DNA from: TK10-74A sp965263065
Lineage (GTDB): Bacteria > Chloroflexota > Dehalococcoidia > Bin125
Length of the DNA: 64,000 bases
Assembly: GCA_965263065.1 (NCBI GenBank)
Contig: CBDHGH010000003.1
Coordinates: forward strand, 930,001 to 994,000
Direction of reading: 5' to 3'
The notes beneath the pieces were generated by a model. The model was given only the letters and a program-made list of their open reading frames with translations, was not told the DNA's origin and searched no databases. The position numbers were made by a program, and so were the translations under genes. Positions 25,530-33,574 of the stretch are shown here, one piece after another; the stretch's first letter is position 1, and every line of letters starts with the position of its first letter.

Positions 25530-26776
25530 CCGATTCCCGTCCTCGCGTCTTCATCACCGGGCTGGGCGCGATGACCCCGCTGGGGCTGGGCGTCGACGCC
25601 TTCTGGTCGGGCCTGGTCGAAGGGCAGAGCGGCATCGGCGCGATCACCTGCTTCGACACGACCGGCTTCCCCTGCCGGATCGGCGGCGAGGTGCGCGGCT
25701 TCGACGCGCGCGACCACATGGATCGCAAGGCCGCCCGGCGCATGGCGCGCTTCTCGCAGCTCGCCGTCGCCGCGACGCGCGAGAGCATCGAGGACGCCGG
25801 CCTGGACCTGGACGCGGAGGACCGCGCGCGCATCGGCGTCGTGCTGGGCAATGGCAACGGCGGCTTCCCCGATGTCGAGAAGGCCGCCGGCGTGGCGGAC
25901 GAGAAGGGCGGCATGCGCATCGACCCATTCTTCCTGCCGCGCATCCTGCCCAACATGGCCGCCGCCAACGTCGCGATGCAGTTCGGGCTGGGCGGCTTCA
26001 ACAACACCGTCGTGACCGCCTGCGCGGCCGGCACGCAGGCCATCGGCGACGCCAGCGAGGTGATCCGGCGCGGCGCCGCCGACATCATGATCTGCGGCGG
26101 CACGGAGGCCGGATTTTGCCAGCTGGGGCTGAGCGGCTTCGCGGTGATGCGGGCCCTCTCGACCGGACGCAACGACGACCCCGCGGGGGCGTCGCGCCCC
26201 TTCGACGCGGACCGCGACGGCTTCGTGCCCGCCGAGGGGGCGGCCATCGTGGTGCTGGAGAGCGAGGCGCACGCGCGCGCCCGCGGCGCCCGGCTGCGGG
26301 CCGAGGTCGCCGGCTTCGGCTGTAGCAGCGACGCCTCGCACCTCGTCGCGCCGGACGCCAGCGGCGCCGGCCCCGTGCGCGCCATGCGCTGGGCCATGGC
26401 CGACGCCGGCATCACGCCGGGGGAGATCGACTACATCAACGCGCACGGCACCTCGACGCCGCTCAACGACGTCTCCGAGACGGAGGCCATCAAGATCGCG
26501 CTGGGGGAGGCCGCGGCGCGCGTGCCCATCAGCTCCAGCAAGTCGATGACCGGCCACAGCTTCGGCGCGGCCGGCGCCTTCGAGACCGTGGCCGCCGTGC
26601 GCACCCTGGAGACCGGGACGATCCACCCCACGATCAACCAGCAGACGCCCGACCCCGAATGCGACCTGGACTACGTGCCCAACGTCGCGCGCGAGGCGAC
26701 GGTGCGGGTCGCGCTGAGCAACTCCTTCGGCTTCGGCGGGCAGAACGCCTGCCTCGTCTTCCGCGCCGCGCCGTAG
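25526..26776 (+). CDS. fabF: Beta-ketoacyl-ACP synthase II
   Basis: This is the condensing enzyme that extends acyl-ACP with malonyl-ACP in fatty-acid synthesis. The 416-residue protein has the Cys-His-His triad: TACAAGTQAIGDA (nucleophile Cys), NAHGTSTPLND and MTGHSFGAAGA. GFGGQNACLVF closes the protein. Length is normal. The ATG overlaps the stop of a possible repeat-encoded leader ORF. No acyl carrier protein or other fab gene adjoins, so this could serve general fatty-acid synthesis or a specialised lipid pathway. Confidence 0.96.
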   Translation: MTDSRPRVFITGLGAMTPLGLGVDAFWSGLVEGQSGIGAITCFDTTGFPCRIGGEVRGFDARDHMDRKAARRMARFSQLAVAATRESIEDAGLDLDAEDRARIGVVLGNGNGGFPDVEKAAGVADEKGGMRIDPFFLPRILPNMAAANVAMQFGLGGFNNTVVTACAAGTQAIGDASEVIRRGAADIMICGGTEAGFCQLGLSGFAVMRALSTGRNDDPAGASRPFDADRDGFVPAEGAAIVVLESEAHARARGARLRAEVAGFGCSSDASHLVAPDASGAGPVRAMRWAMADAGITPGEIDYINAHGTSTPLNDVSETEAIKIALGEAAARVPISSSKSMTGHSFGAAGAFETVAAVRTLETGTIHPTINQQTPDPECDLDYVPNVAREATVRVALSNSFGFGGQNACLVFRAAP

Positions 26777-26821
26777 CGGCGCCGTGATGGCGCCGGGGGC
26801 GCGTGGCCGCTGCGGCGGGGG

Positions 26822-27082
26822 CTAGGCGGTCGCGGCGGGGGGCAGCGCCGGCTCGGCCGGCAGCATGCCCGAGAGGATGCGCCCCATCGCCATCGCGTGG
26901 CTGCAGGTGTGATAGCCGGCGAAGAAGTGGCAGTCGCACTGCCAGACGCCCTCGCGCAGCTGCACCGTATGGCTGGCGTTGTCGCCGCGAATCTCGCAAG
27001 CGATCGATTCGATCGTGATGCGGTCCCGCTCCTCCGCGTAGATGCGCGCCTTGGCGATCTTGCCGATGAGACTGCTGTGCAT
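26822..27082 (-). CDS. SWIM zinc-finger mini-protein
   Basis: This 86-residue protein is little more than one SWIM zinc finger: CDCHFFAGYHTCSHAMAM gives the CxC...CxH metal ligands near residues 50-65. Before it comes KARIYAEERDRITIESIACE, a beta-rich segment. SWIM domains bind DNA or protein. I chose the ATG at 27082 because the conserved region starts a few residues later and a purine-rich GAGGACGGG lies upstream; a longer frame to 27259 adds unlikely sequence. It stands alone between convergent fabF and the esterase gene. Confidence 0.8.
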   Translation of the reverse strand: MHSSLIGKIAKARIYAEERDRITIESIACEIRGDNASHTVQLREGVWQCDCHFFAGYHTCSHAMAMGRILSGMLPAEPALPPAATA

Positions 27083-27459
27083 GCCGGTGTCCCGTCCTCG
27101 CCGATCCGCTGCGCCGACCGAAGTGGGGGAGCGATCGTCCACGGCGGCGGACACGAAAAGGCGCCAGCCCGCCCGCTGACGGGCCGACAGCGCGTCAGCG
27201 GCGCGTCCAGCGCGCCGCATCGAGTCCAGCCGGTGTGTGAAGACCGGTTCCCACCACATGGGGCAGTGTACCGTCCCGCGGCCCTAATGCGGCGCGCCGT
27301 TATGGCGTATGCGCAATTCGGTCGCCCCAGTCGCCGTCTGGCTCCTGCATCGGGGACGCGTCCCCTCGGCCACGAGCCGGGTGGCGAACGGCCCGCCGCG
27401 CCGGCTCGGCACGCGGATCGGCGCGAACCGGCTCGATGCCCCGCCCGCTCAGCGCGTCC

Positions 27460-28323
27460 TCAGCGCCGGCGCCAGTCGGCGTAGACCGCGCGCAAGCCGA
27501 GCGCGGTCAGGACCGGCAACATGGTGAAGTGCGTGACCTCTGGGAAGATGCGCCAGGTCAGCTCGAGGCTGGGGTATCGGCGTTGCTCGAGCGCCTCCGC
27601 CAAGCGCCGCGTATGGGCGGCGGTGTCGGCGGCCCCGAAGTTGGCCTGCATCGGCGCGGACAGCCCGGGGGGCAGCACGTCTTCGTGCGCGCCCGCGGCG
27701 AGGAACACGGTGGCGTCGAGGTCGCTGTGATCGGCGGCATAGGCGGGCTCATACGCCGTGGTCGTCTCCACGTCCCAGCACAGCCAGGGACTGCCGATGA
27801 TGTAGCGGCGGAACGCGGCGGGGCGGTGCAAGAGGGTGTAGACGCCGAACAGCCCGCCCAGCGAGTTGCCGATATAGGCCGCGTCGTCGCTCACGGCATA
27901 GCGGTCGCGCACCCAGGGCTGGAGTTCGTCCGCCAGGAAGTCGAGAAACCGCGGCGCCCCGCCCGTCTCCACCGGGTCGGCGCCGATGGTTTCTGCGAGA
28001 GCAGCATACTGCGCCGGGTCGGGCGAGGGCGAGGGAGAGAAGTCCCGCGTGCGGAGCCGCAGCCACGGAGCCTCCTCGGCGCGGACCGGGTAGCCCACGC
28101 CGACCAGGAGCAGCGGCGGAATCTCCCCGATCGTGGATAGCGAGCGGACCGTCTCGACGGCGGTCCCGATCCGTGTGGTCGCGTCGGTGAAGTACACCAC
28201 ACCGACCGGGCCCTCCGTCCCGGGCGGCGGCGCGGCGACGGTGATTTCGAACGCGTCTCCGACGGCGTCCGACTGCATCGTGTGGACTTCGGTGCCGGAG
28301 AGTTGCTGCGGCGGGTGGGTCAC
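27460..28323 (-). CDS. Alpha/beta hydrolase, esterase D / IroE-like family
   Basis: This 287-residue hydrolase belongs to the putative esterase family that includes siderophore esterases (COG2819 type). The nucleophile elbow is GNSLGGLFG, preceded by AVSDDAAYI; a late Asp-containing LAAGAHEDVLPP segment and His in FPEVTHFTM complete a likely triad. GTG 28323 gives the typical N-terminus (LSGTEVHTMQSDAVGDAFEI) with AGGGGGCC upstream. The natural substrate is unknown; no iron-uptake genes are near. Repeat copy c and SBP2 lie upstream on the same strand. Confidence 0.82.
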   Translation of the reverse strand: MTHPPQQLSGTEVHTMQSDAVGDAFEITVAAPPPGTEGPVGVVYFTDATTRIGTAVETVRSLSTIGEIPPLLLVGVGYPVRAEEAPWLRLRTRDFSPSPSPDPAQYAALAETIGADPVETGGAPRFLDFLADELQPWVRDRYAVSDDAAYIGNSLGGLFGVYTLLHRPAAFRRYIIGSPWLCWDVETTTAYEPAYAADHSDLDATVFLAAGAHEDVLPPGLSAPMQANFGAADTAAHTRRLAEALEQRRYPSLELTWRIFPEVTHFTMLPVLTALGLRAVYADWRRR

Positions 28324-28375
28324 AATTGCTGGCCCCCTTTGACTTCGGGGACAGCGTAGCCGCTGCCGCACGCCG

Positions 28376-28443
28376 GAACCTCCCTTCCGGTCCCCCCTCT
28401 CCATCGCTTCAGATGGAGAGGGGGTGAGGGGGTGAGGTTCCGG
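28376..28443 (-). repeat. Dispersed palindromic repeat, copy c
   Basis: This copy lies immediately after the SBP2 stop and, read on the minus strand, has the same orientation relative to SBP2 as copy b has to SBP1. Arms are CCCCTCTCCAT and ATGGAGAGGGG-like with loop CGCTTCAG. Confidence 0.9.
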
Positions 28444-28453
28444 CCGTCGCGCG

Positions 28454-30709
28454 TCAGATGTGCTTCTGCGCGGCGAAGGCGGTACCCCCCCAAAGAGTCC
28501 CTACGCGCCCGCCCTTCGGCCAGTTGACGTCGCCACGGGTCAGGACACCCTCCGGCGGCTCGACGATGAAGATGAAATACGCCTCGCGCGCATGCCACAG
28601 CAGCAGTTCCGCGATCATTTCCAGGCGCCGATCGAGATCGATCTCGACCTTCTGCGCGAGGTACAGCTCGTGCAGGCCGGGGTCCAGGGGATCCGAGAGG
28701 GTGTAAAAGCCGCCGGGCCCGGTGCAGCAGTCCCACATCGATCCGATGTCGGGGACGTTGTTGGCGATGAACCAGAACAGGCCAGGCAGAGCGTTGGGGC
28801 CGCCGCGGGTGTAGGCGTCGGTGAAGTACTCGCCGGCGGGGATCGACCGGAGATCCGTCCGGATGCCGACCGTGGCCAGATCCTGCGCCACGGCCAGCAC
28901 CATGTCCGCGATGTACGAGCCGCCGTAGTCGGGCGTCCAGTAGAGGGGGATGTCGAAGCCGTCCGGGTAGCCGGCCTCCGCCAGCAGCGCCCGCGCCTTG
29001 TCGGGGTCGTAGTCGAAGAGCACTTCCCGCTTCTGCTCCGGGGACGGGTAGCCCTGGACGCCGCTGAACGCGAAGAGTCCCTGCTCGCCCTGGCCGAGCA
29101 GGAAGCCGTCGATGAGGGCCTGGCGGTTGACCGCGTGGTTCGCGGCCTGCCGGACGCGGAGGTCCAGGAACGGGTTCGGGCTGCCGTCGTCCATCGTCTG
29201 GGCGTACAGGTTGGGATAAATGTGGTGCAGGGTGTTGGTGCCGGATTGGAACTGGACGGTGAAGTCGGGGTCGTCCAGGAACGGCTTGACGGTCTCGGGG
29301 CCCAGATTCGCCACCATGTCGATCTCGCCGGCCTCGAGGCCGGCCAACTGCGACTGGAGCTCGGGCCGAACCAGGATCGTCAAGTGTTTGTTGTGGGCGT
29401 AGTGCGACACCACGACGGGGTGGTCCACCGGGAGGAAGTGCTCCTCGAAGCGCTCGTAGACGAAGTCCTCGTCGTCCGCGTGGCTGACGAAGCGGTAGGG
29501 GCCCGTGCCGATCGGCGAGGTATCCACCGCGAGGTCGCCGCGCCGCTCCGTGTCCGCCTGCGAGAAGATCGACACCTCGAAGACGCCGGCCAAGTTGACG
29601 ACGAAAAAGGCGGCATTGGCCTCTGGCAGTTCGAACGCCCACGTGCGGTCGTCCACGGCCTCGTTCTTAACCCAGGACTGGGCCCCCCGGGTCGGGTTAT
29701 TGGGGCGCCAGCCGCCGGGGTGATCGGTCGCCAAGCCGCCGTCGTGGTATGCGGCGTGACCGCCCATGCGCTGGTAGCTGAACACCATGTCGTGGGCGGT
29801 GAGGATCGAGCCGTCGTGGAACGGCGCCGGAACCACCGACGCCCGGATCGTGACGGGGTCGATCCACTCCGGCGTGGCGAGCGATGGGATCGCGTTGCCA
29901 TCGCGGGGATCCTTGTCCATGGCCGCGTTGAAGATGGCGCCATGCGAGTAGAGGTTGGCGGCGCTGCCGGTACGCGCCTGATCCAGGCCCCCGCTGTCCT
30001 CGCTGGTCGCGGCGACGATCGAGGCGTCCAGATCGACCTGGTCGAGCGGCCAGGGCTGGGAGTACTCGGCGTCCTCGGCCATGCTCGTGCCGGCCTCAAT
30101 GGCCGCGACGGCCTCGGCGGCCTCCTGCGCGGCCGCGACGGCCGCGGCGGCGGTCTCAGCCGCAGCCGCGGAGGCATCCCCGGCGGCGGCAGCAGCCGCC
30201 GCGGCGGCATCGGCCGCAGCCTGGGCGGCGGCGGCGGCGGCCGCGGTGTCCTCGGCGCCCGCCTCCCGCGCGGCGGCGGCGGCCGCCTCGGCGGCATCGG
30301 CGGCCGCCTGCGCGACGGCGGCAGCGCCCGCGTCGCCTGCGGCCCGGGCGGCCTCGGCCGCATCGGCAGCCGCGTCGGCGGCGGCTTGGGCGGCCGCAGC
30401 CGCCTGTTCGGCGTCATCGGAGCTGGCCGCTTCGGCGGCCAGGGCGGAGGCCGCCTCGGCGGCTTCGGCGGCGCGGCCGGCGGCATCGGCGGCGGCGCTC
30501 GCGGCCTCCGCCGCGGCTGCGGCGTCACCCGCCGCGGCGTCGATCGCCGACGTATCAACGGCGGCCGGTGCGGCGTCATCGTCGTCGTCGCCGCAGCCGA
30601 CCAGCGCGAGGCCGGCTGCTCCAACCCCAGCCTTCGCGCTGGCTCCCAACATGGTGCGGCGTGAGATCTTCCGCTGTCGCAGGGTCGTCCAATAGTTGCG
30701 GTCGCTCAT
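28454..30709 (-). CDS. SBP2: family 5 ABC solute-binding lipoprotein with alanine-rich tether
   Basis: This 751-residue paralogue of SBP1 and SBP3 has the same TAT signal (SRRTMLGASAKAG), lipobox LVGC at Cys39 and an Ala-rich tether over about residues 45-205. The binding domain shows FHDGSILTAHDMVFSYQRM, LRVRQAANHAVNRQALID and YDPDKARALLAEAGYPDGF. An AGGAAGGA ribosome-binding site precedes the ATG. It is orphaned from permeases. Its ligand-binding part is closer in motif content to SBP3 (for example ERRGD, GTGPYRFVSHADDEDF) than to SBP1, while its promoter region is nearly that of SBP1. Confidence 0.93.
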   Translation of the reverse strand: MSDRNYWTTLRQRKISRRTMLGASAKAGVGAAGLALVGCGDDDDDAAPAAVDTSAIDAAAGDAAAAAEAASAAADAAGRAAEAAEAASALAAEAASSDDAEQAAAAAQAAADAAADAAEAARAAGDAGAAAVAQAAADAAEAAAAAAREAGAEDTAAAAAAAQAAADAAAAAAAAAGDASAAAAETAAAAVAAAQEAAEAVAAIEAGTSMAEDAEYSQPWPLDQVDLDASIVAATSEDSGGLDQARTGSAANLYSHGAIFNAAMDKDPRDGNAIPSLATPEWIDPVTIRASVVPAPFHDGSILTAHDMVFSYQRMGGHAAYHDGGLATDHPGGWRPNNPTRGAQSWVKNEAVDDRTWAFELPEANAAFFVVNLAGVFEVSIFSQADTERRGDLAVDTSPIGTGPYRFVSHADDEDFVYERFEEHFLPVDHPVVVSHYAHNKHLTILVRPELQSQLAGLEAGEIDMVANLGPETVKPFLDDPDFTVQFQSGTNTLHHIYPNLYAQTMDDGSPNPFLDLRVRQAANHAVNRQALIDGFLLGQGEQGLFAFSGVQGYPSPEQKREVLFDYDPDKARALLAEAGYPDGFDIPLYWTPDYGGSYIADMVLAVAQDLATVGIRTDLRSIPAGEYFTDAYTRGGPNALPGLFWFIANNVPDIGSMWDCCTGPGGFYTLSDPLDPGLHELYLAQKVEIDLDRRLEMIAELLLWHAREAYFIFIVEPPEGVLTRGDVNWPKGGRVGTLWGGTAFAAQKHI

Positions 30710-30880
30710 GGCAAGATCCTTCCTGGATTCCGGGCTGGCCTCATGTGGGACGGCCCGGTGCCGGAGCCGCCCTAAGCATAGATCGTGATGGGGGGGGGTC
30801 TAGCGTTTTATGGTAAACGTGGTGTAAAATTATTTTTGCGCCCGTTGACGGGGGGATTTGTGTCCCCTTAGGGCGGCGGG
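30570..30880 (-). repeat. Inverted duplication of promoter, leader and signal region (SBP2 copy)
   Basis: This is the inverse copy of the block at 16779-17140. It covers the first codons of SBP2, the leader, the poly-C promoter and the AT-rich upstream part, ending at 30880. Exactly there a truncated hicA reading frame begins on the plus strand, so the block edge is probably a recombination junction. Confidence 0.85.
30775..30802 (-). promoter_or_regulatory. Candidate SBP2 promoter with C9 spacer run
   Basis: On the minus strand TAGACC (30797-30802) and TATGCT (30775-30780) lie 16 bp apart; the spacer starts with a run of C and then ATCACGATC. The same boxes in SBP1 are 21 bp apart because the C run is longer. 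Tentative for the same reasons as in SBP1. Confidence 0.5.
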
Positions 30881-30881
30881 A

Positions 30882-31022
30882 ACCCGGGGCAGCCATCGGC
30901 CGTTCTGGCACCCGGAGAAACCCGGGACGGTGACGATCGCGGGAAGGATGAGCAAGGAACTCTCGCCTAGGATGCGCGACAGCATCCTCAAGCCGGCGGG
31001 ACTCGAGAAGGGGGCCTTGTGA
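30882..31022 (+). pseudogene. Truncated hicA toxin remnant
   Basis: An open frame without a start codon reads TRGSHRPFWHPEKPGTV, then TIAG and ILKPAGLEKGAL before TGA at 31020-31022. This is the C-terminal two thirds of a HicA mRNA-interferase toxin, including the active-site GSH. The N-terminal helix and first strand are missing because the SBP2 promoter block begins at 30880. The TGA overlaps the hicB ATG, the usual hicAB arrangement, which supports the identification. Confidence 0.8.
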
Positions 31023-31228
31023 TGGACTACGTCGTGGTCATTGAGAAGACGGGCAACGGCTACGGCGCGTACGTCCCCGACCTGCCCGGTTGCATCGCGG
31101 CCGGGGACACGCGCGAGGAGACGGAGGCGCTGATTCGGGAGGCCGTGGCCTACCACGTGGAGATGCTCCGCGAGCACGGCGACCCCGTCCCGGAACCACA
31201 GGCCAGCGCCAGTCTCGTCCCCGCGTGA
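31022..31228 (+). CDS. HicB-family antitoxin
   Basis: This 68-residue protein has the HicB N-terminal fold: DYVVVIEKTGNGYGAYVPDL, PGCIAAGDTREETEALIREAV and an amphipathic helix. HicB normally binds and blocks HicA toxin. The short length lacks a C-terminal DNA-binding domain, as in many short HicBs. The ATG at 31022 overlaps the stop of the truncated hicA, and a GAGAAGGGGG ribosome-binding site lies inside that remnant. With its toxin broken it is an orphan here. Confidence 0.85.
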   Translation: MDYVVVIEKTGNGYGAYVPDLPGCIAAGDTREETEALIREAVAYHVEMLREHGDPVPEPQASASLVPA

Positions 31229-31274
31229 CCCGGCATCGGAGCTGGGGTATGGGCGATCCGGCTACAATCGCGCG

Positions 31275-31511
31275 ATGCCGACGATCCTGAGGGAAGGGCC
31301 GTACCGTTTCTTCTTCTACGAGGGCGACAGGGGGGAACCCCCGCACGTGCATGTGTGGCGTGACAACCGCCTTGGCAAGTTCTGGCTCGATCCCGTGCGG
31401 TTGCAACGGAGCGGCGGACTGCGACGCTCCGAAGTACGCGAGATCACGCGTATCATTGAGCGGCAGCAGCGATTTCTGAGGAGTCAGTGGGATGACCATT
31501 TCAACCGTTGA
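31275..31511 (+). CDS. DUF4160 protein, candidate toxin partner
   Basis: This 78-residue protein has the DUF4160 pattern: PTILREGPYRFFFYEGD, then EPPHVHVWRDNRLGKFWL and a C-terminal helix ending QWDDHFNR. The PHVHV motif is the family hallmark. DUF4160 genes usually pair with DUF2442 and are proposed, not proven, to be toxin-antitoxin-like. A TACAAT -10 box (31263-31268) sits 6 nt before the ATG, so the mRNA is probably leaderless. It overlaps the DUF2442 gene by 20 bp. Confidence 0.87.
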   Translation: MPTILREGPYRFFFYEGDRGEPPHVHVWRDNRLGKFWLDPVRLQRSGGLRRSEVREITRIIERQQRFLRSQWDDHFNR

Positions 31512-31848
31512 GGCGCGGGCGCCGGAGGCAGAGCAAATCATCGTGACCGAGGACACGCTGACCGCCGAGCTCTCGGACGGCCGCACGATCTCCGTGCCGC
31601 TCGACTGGTACCCCCGGCTGGTCCACGCGACGCCGCAGGAGCGGGACAATTGGCAACTCCTCGGGGCAGGTGAGGGCATCCACTGGCCCGACCTCGACGA
31701 GGATCTCAGCGTCGAAGGCTTGCTCGCGGGCAGGCCGTCCGGGGAGAGCCCGCGGTCCTTCAAGCGCTGGCTTGCGGCGAAGCGCGAGGGCCGGCCACTG
31801 ACGCTCGACGCGCTGCGGCGTCACGAGCAGGAGAAACAGGACGCCTGA
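31492..31848 (+). CDS. DUF2442 protein
   Basis: This 118-residue protein has the DUF2442 core: VTEDTLTAELSDGRTISVPL, WYPRL and GEGIHWPDLDEDLSVEGLLAG. It is the usual partner of DUF4160 and the suspected antitoxin or adaptor of the pair. The ATG lies within the end of the DUF4160 gene and has GGAG upstream, so the two are one operon. Together with the hicAB remnant it makes a small cluster of toxin-antitoxin-like genes next to SBP2. Confidence 0.88.
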   Translation: MTISTVEARAPEAEQIIVTEDTLTAELSDGRTISVPLDWYPRLVHATPQERDNWQLLGAGEGIHWPDLDEDLSVEGLLAGRPSGESPRSFKRWLAAKREGRPLTLDALRRHEQEKQDA

Positions 31849-31899
31849 CGCCGTCCGCGCCGGAGGGGGACCGGAGCGGAGGCCCTGCGGCGCTGTACC

Positions 31900-31967
31900 G
31901 AAACCTTCCCCCTCCGGTCCCCCTCTCCAGCGCTTCAACTGGAGAGGGGGTTAGGGGGTGAGGTTCC
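31900..31967 (-). repeat. Dispersed palindromic repeat, copy d
   Basis: It lies between the convergent DUF2442 and thpR genes and is oriented outward from thpR. Its first bases encode the last residues (NLTP) and stop codon of ThpR. Arms are CTCTCCAG and CTGGAGAG with loop CGCTTCAA. Confidence 0.9.
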
Positions 31968-32610
31968 CGCCGATCCCCAGCGCGGTGGTCAGCAGGGTCG
32001 TGTAGCGCGGACCATCGGGTCGCAGCTCGCTGCGGATCAGCTCCAGCGCCTCGACGCGGAAGCCGGCCGGCGTCGGCTTCGATGGCGCCGTCGCCGCCGC
32101 CGCCACGAGCGACCGCAGGCGGGCGTGCGCGTCGCGGCCGGCCCGCCCCGACAGCCGCGCCAGGGTGAGGTGCGGCCGCAGAGGACGCGGGTCGTCGGGG
32201 AAGCCCTCCGCGGCCAGCGACCGGTTGAGCATCGCCGCGCAGGCCGCCAGCGCCGCCAGGTCGCCCTCCAGCCCCACCCAAACGACGCGCGGCCGTCGCC
32301 CGCCGAACGTGCCCAGCGCGCCCAGTCGCAGGTCGATCGGCGCGCTCGCGGCGGCCGTCGCGGCCAGCGCCCGCTCGATCGCCGGCGCCCGGTCGCCGGG
32401 CGTCTCGCCCAGGAAGCGCAGCGTCAGGTGCATGGCCTCGGGCCGGACCCAGCGCAGCCGCGGGCCGGCGTCGGGCGGCGCCGTCCCGGCGCGCAGCGCC
32501 TCCTGCGCCGCGACCAGGGCGTCGCGCACCGGCGGCGGCGGCACGGCCGCGATGAACAGCCGCGACGATCCCCCGCCGCCACCTGCCGCCGACCGATCAG
32601 TCGCCGGCAC
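31951..32610 (-). CDS. thpR: RNA 2',3'-cyclic phosphodiesterase (2H family)
   Basis: This 219-residue 2H phosphoesterase opens 2',3'-cyclic phosphates on RNA ends. It has both H-x-T/S-x motifs, MHLTLRFLGE near residue 60 and PHLTLARLSG near residue 145, in the usual LigT fold. The GTG start overlaps the upstream amidohydrolase gene by 14 bp. The C-terminal NLTP and stop come from repeat copy d, so the original end was probably replaced or extended by the repeat. Confidence 0.9.
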   Translation of the reverse strand: MPATDRSAAGGGGGSSRLFIAAVPPPPVRDALVAAQEALRAGTAPPDAGPRLRWVRPEAMHLTLRFLGETPGDRAPAIERALAATAAASAPIDLRLGALGTFGGRRPRVVWVGLEGDLAALAACAAMLNRSLAAEGFPDDPRPLRPHLTLARLSGRAGRDAHARLRSLVAAAATAPSKPTPAGFRVEALELIRSELRPDGPRYTTLLTTALGIGGNLTP

Positions 32611-33457
32611 GGGCTTCGAGGTGCAGCAGTTGTTGCAGGTTGCCGCCCAGGATCGCGGCCTCCGCCTCGGCCGACAGCCCCAGGCCGCGGATGCGGGCGA
32701 TCTCGGCCGCCGGGTCGCGCAGCGGGTAGTCGCTGCCGAAGAGGATCGTGTCGTAGCCCAGCACCTCCCCGACGATGCGGAAGACGGCGTCGTCGTACAG
32801 CAGACCGCTGGCGGCGCTGTCGACGTGCACGCGGTCCAGGTCGTCGCGCACCTCCGGCATCAGCGCGAAGAAGGGCAGGCCGCCCGCCCAGTGCGCGCCG
32901 ATCACCTGCGCCTCGGGGTGGTGGTTGAGGAACTCGGCGAAGGCGGCCATCGGCGCGCCCGGCTTGCCCGGGTAGCGATGCCCCACCGGCTCGGTGACGT
33001 GGATCAGCAGCTGCAGGTCGTAGGCGCTCGATCCCCAGGCCAGCAGCGCCGGCGCGCGCCCGCTCGACAGCGAATAGCCCTGCTGCTCGGGTCGCAGCTC
33101 GCCGATACCGCGCGCCCCGGCCAGGGCCACGCGCTCCATCTCGCCGCGCACGTGCGCCTCGCCGGCCGCGCCCTGCACCATGCAGAACGGGATCAGGCGG
33201 CCGTCGCTGCGGCGGGCCGCGTCGAGCACGTAGTCGTTCGTCTCGCGGATGCGGTCGAGGTCGGTCCAGGCGAAGTTGCAGATCACCGCCGCGTCGAGCT
33301 CGCCCCCCTCGACGAGGGCCAGCACGTCGTCGGCGCTGGCCAGCTTCGCGTTCGGGTCGGGGTAGACCTCGCGGAAGGCGGGCTCGCTGTGCAGCAGCTC
33401 CCCGCGCCGGGCGATCAATTCGGGCGGGAAGACGTGCGTATGGGCGTCGATGATCAC
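32597..33457 (-). CDS. Amidohydrolase / metal-dependent TIM-barrel hydrolase
   Basis: This 286-residue protein belongs to the amidohydrolase-2 group (COG2159). It starts IIDAHTHVFPPELIARR with the H-x-H metal ligands, has LIHVTEP and VIGAHWAGGLPFF with further His ligands, and FGSDYPLRDP with the catalytic Asp. Members include decarboxylases and lactonases; the substrate here is unknown. The start is GTG at 33457 with AAGGAGG 8 nt upstream. It forms an operon with thpR, which overlaps its end. Confidence 0.87.
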   Translation of the reverse strand: MIIDAHTHVFPPELIARRGELLHSEPAFREVYPDPNAKLASADDVLALVEGGELDAAVICNFAWTDLDRIRETNDYVLDAARRSDGRLIPFCMVQGAAGEAHVRGEMERVALAGARGIGELRPEQQGYSLSSGRAPALLAWGSSAYDLQLLIHVTEPVGHRYPGKPGAPMAAFAEFLNHHPEAQVIGAHWAGGLPFFALMPEVRDDLDRVHVDSAASGLLYDDAVFRIVGEVLGYDTILFGSDYPLRDPAAEIARIRGLGLSAEAEAAILGGNLQQLLHLEARAGD

Positions 33458-33537
33458 GCGTGGGGCCTCCTTGTGCCCGGGGCCGCCCGTCCGCTCGCCT
33501 TATGGCGTCCCGAGCGTCGTCAGGGTAGCGCGGGGAT

Positions 33538-33566
33538 TTTACCCGCCCCGGCCGCCTCCATATACT
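33538..33566 (+). promoter_or_regulatory. Predicted promoter of the transketolase operon
   Basis: TTTACC (33538-33543) and TATACT (33561-33566) are separated by exactly 17 bp. A GTG at 33575 lies 8 nt after the -10 box and opens a 21-codon frame ending on the transketolase ATG, so the transcript may start at or near that GTG. Confidence 0.75.
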
Positions 33567-33574
33567 CGCCGCAC

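Noticed and set aside
23933..26626. Open minus-strand frame of about 900 codons opposite folC and fabF
   Set aside because: It crosses two well-identified genes and the 15-bp repeat, with no conserved motif; an antisense shadow.
28460..30664. Open plus-strand frame opposite SBP2
   Set aside because: Antisense of a clear solute-binding protein; the Gly/Arg-rich part mirrors the alanine codons.
16779..30880. Composite transposon bounded by the inverted block
   Set aside because: No transposase lies between or beside the copies, and the intervening genes are core metabolic genes; simple duplication with recombination is more likely.
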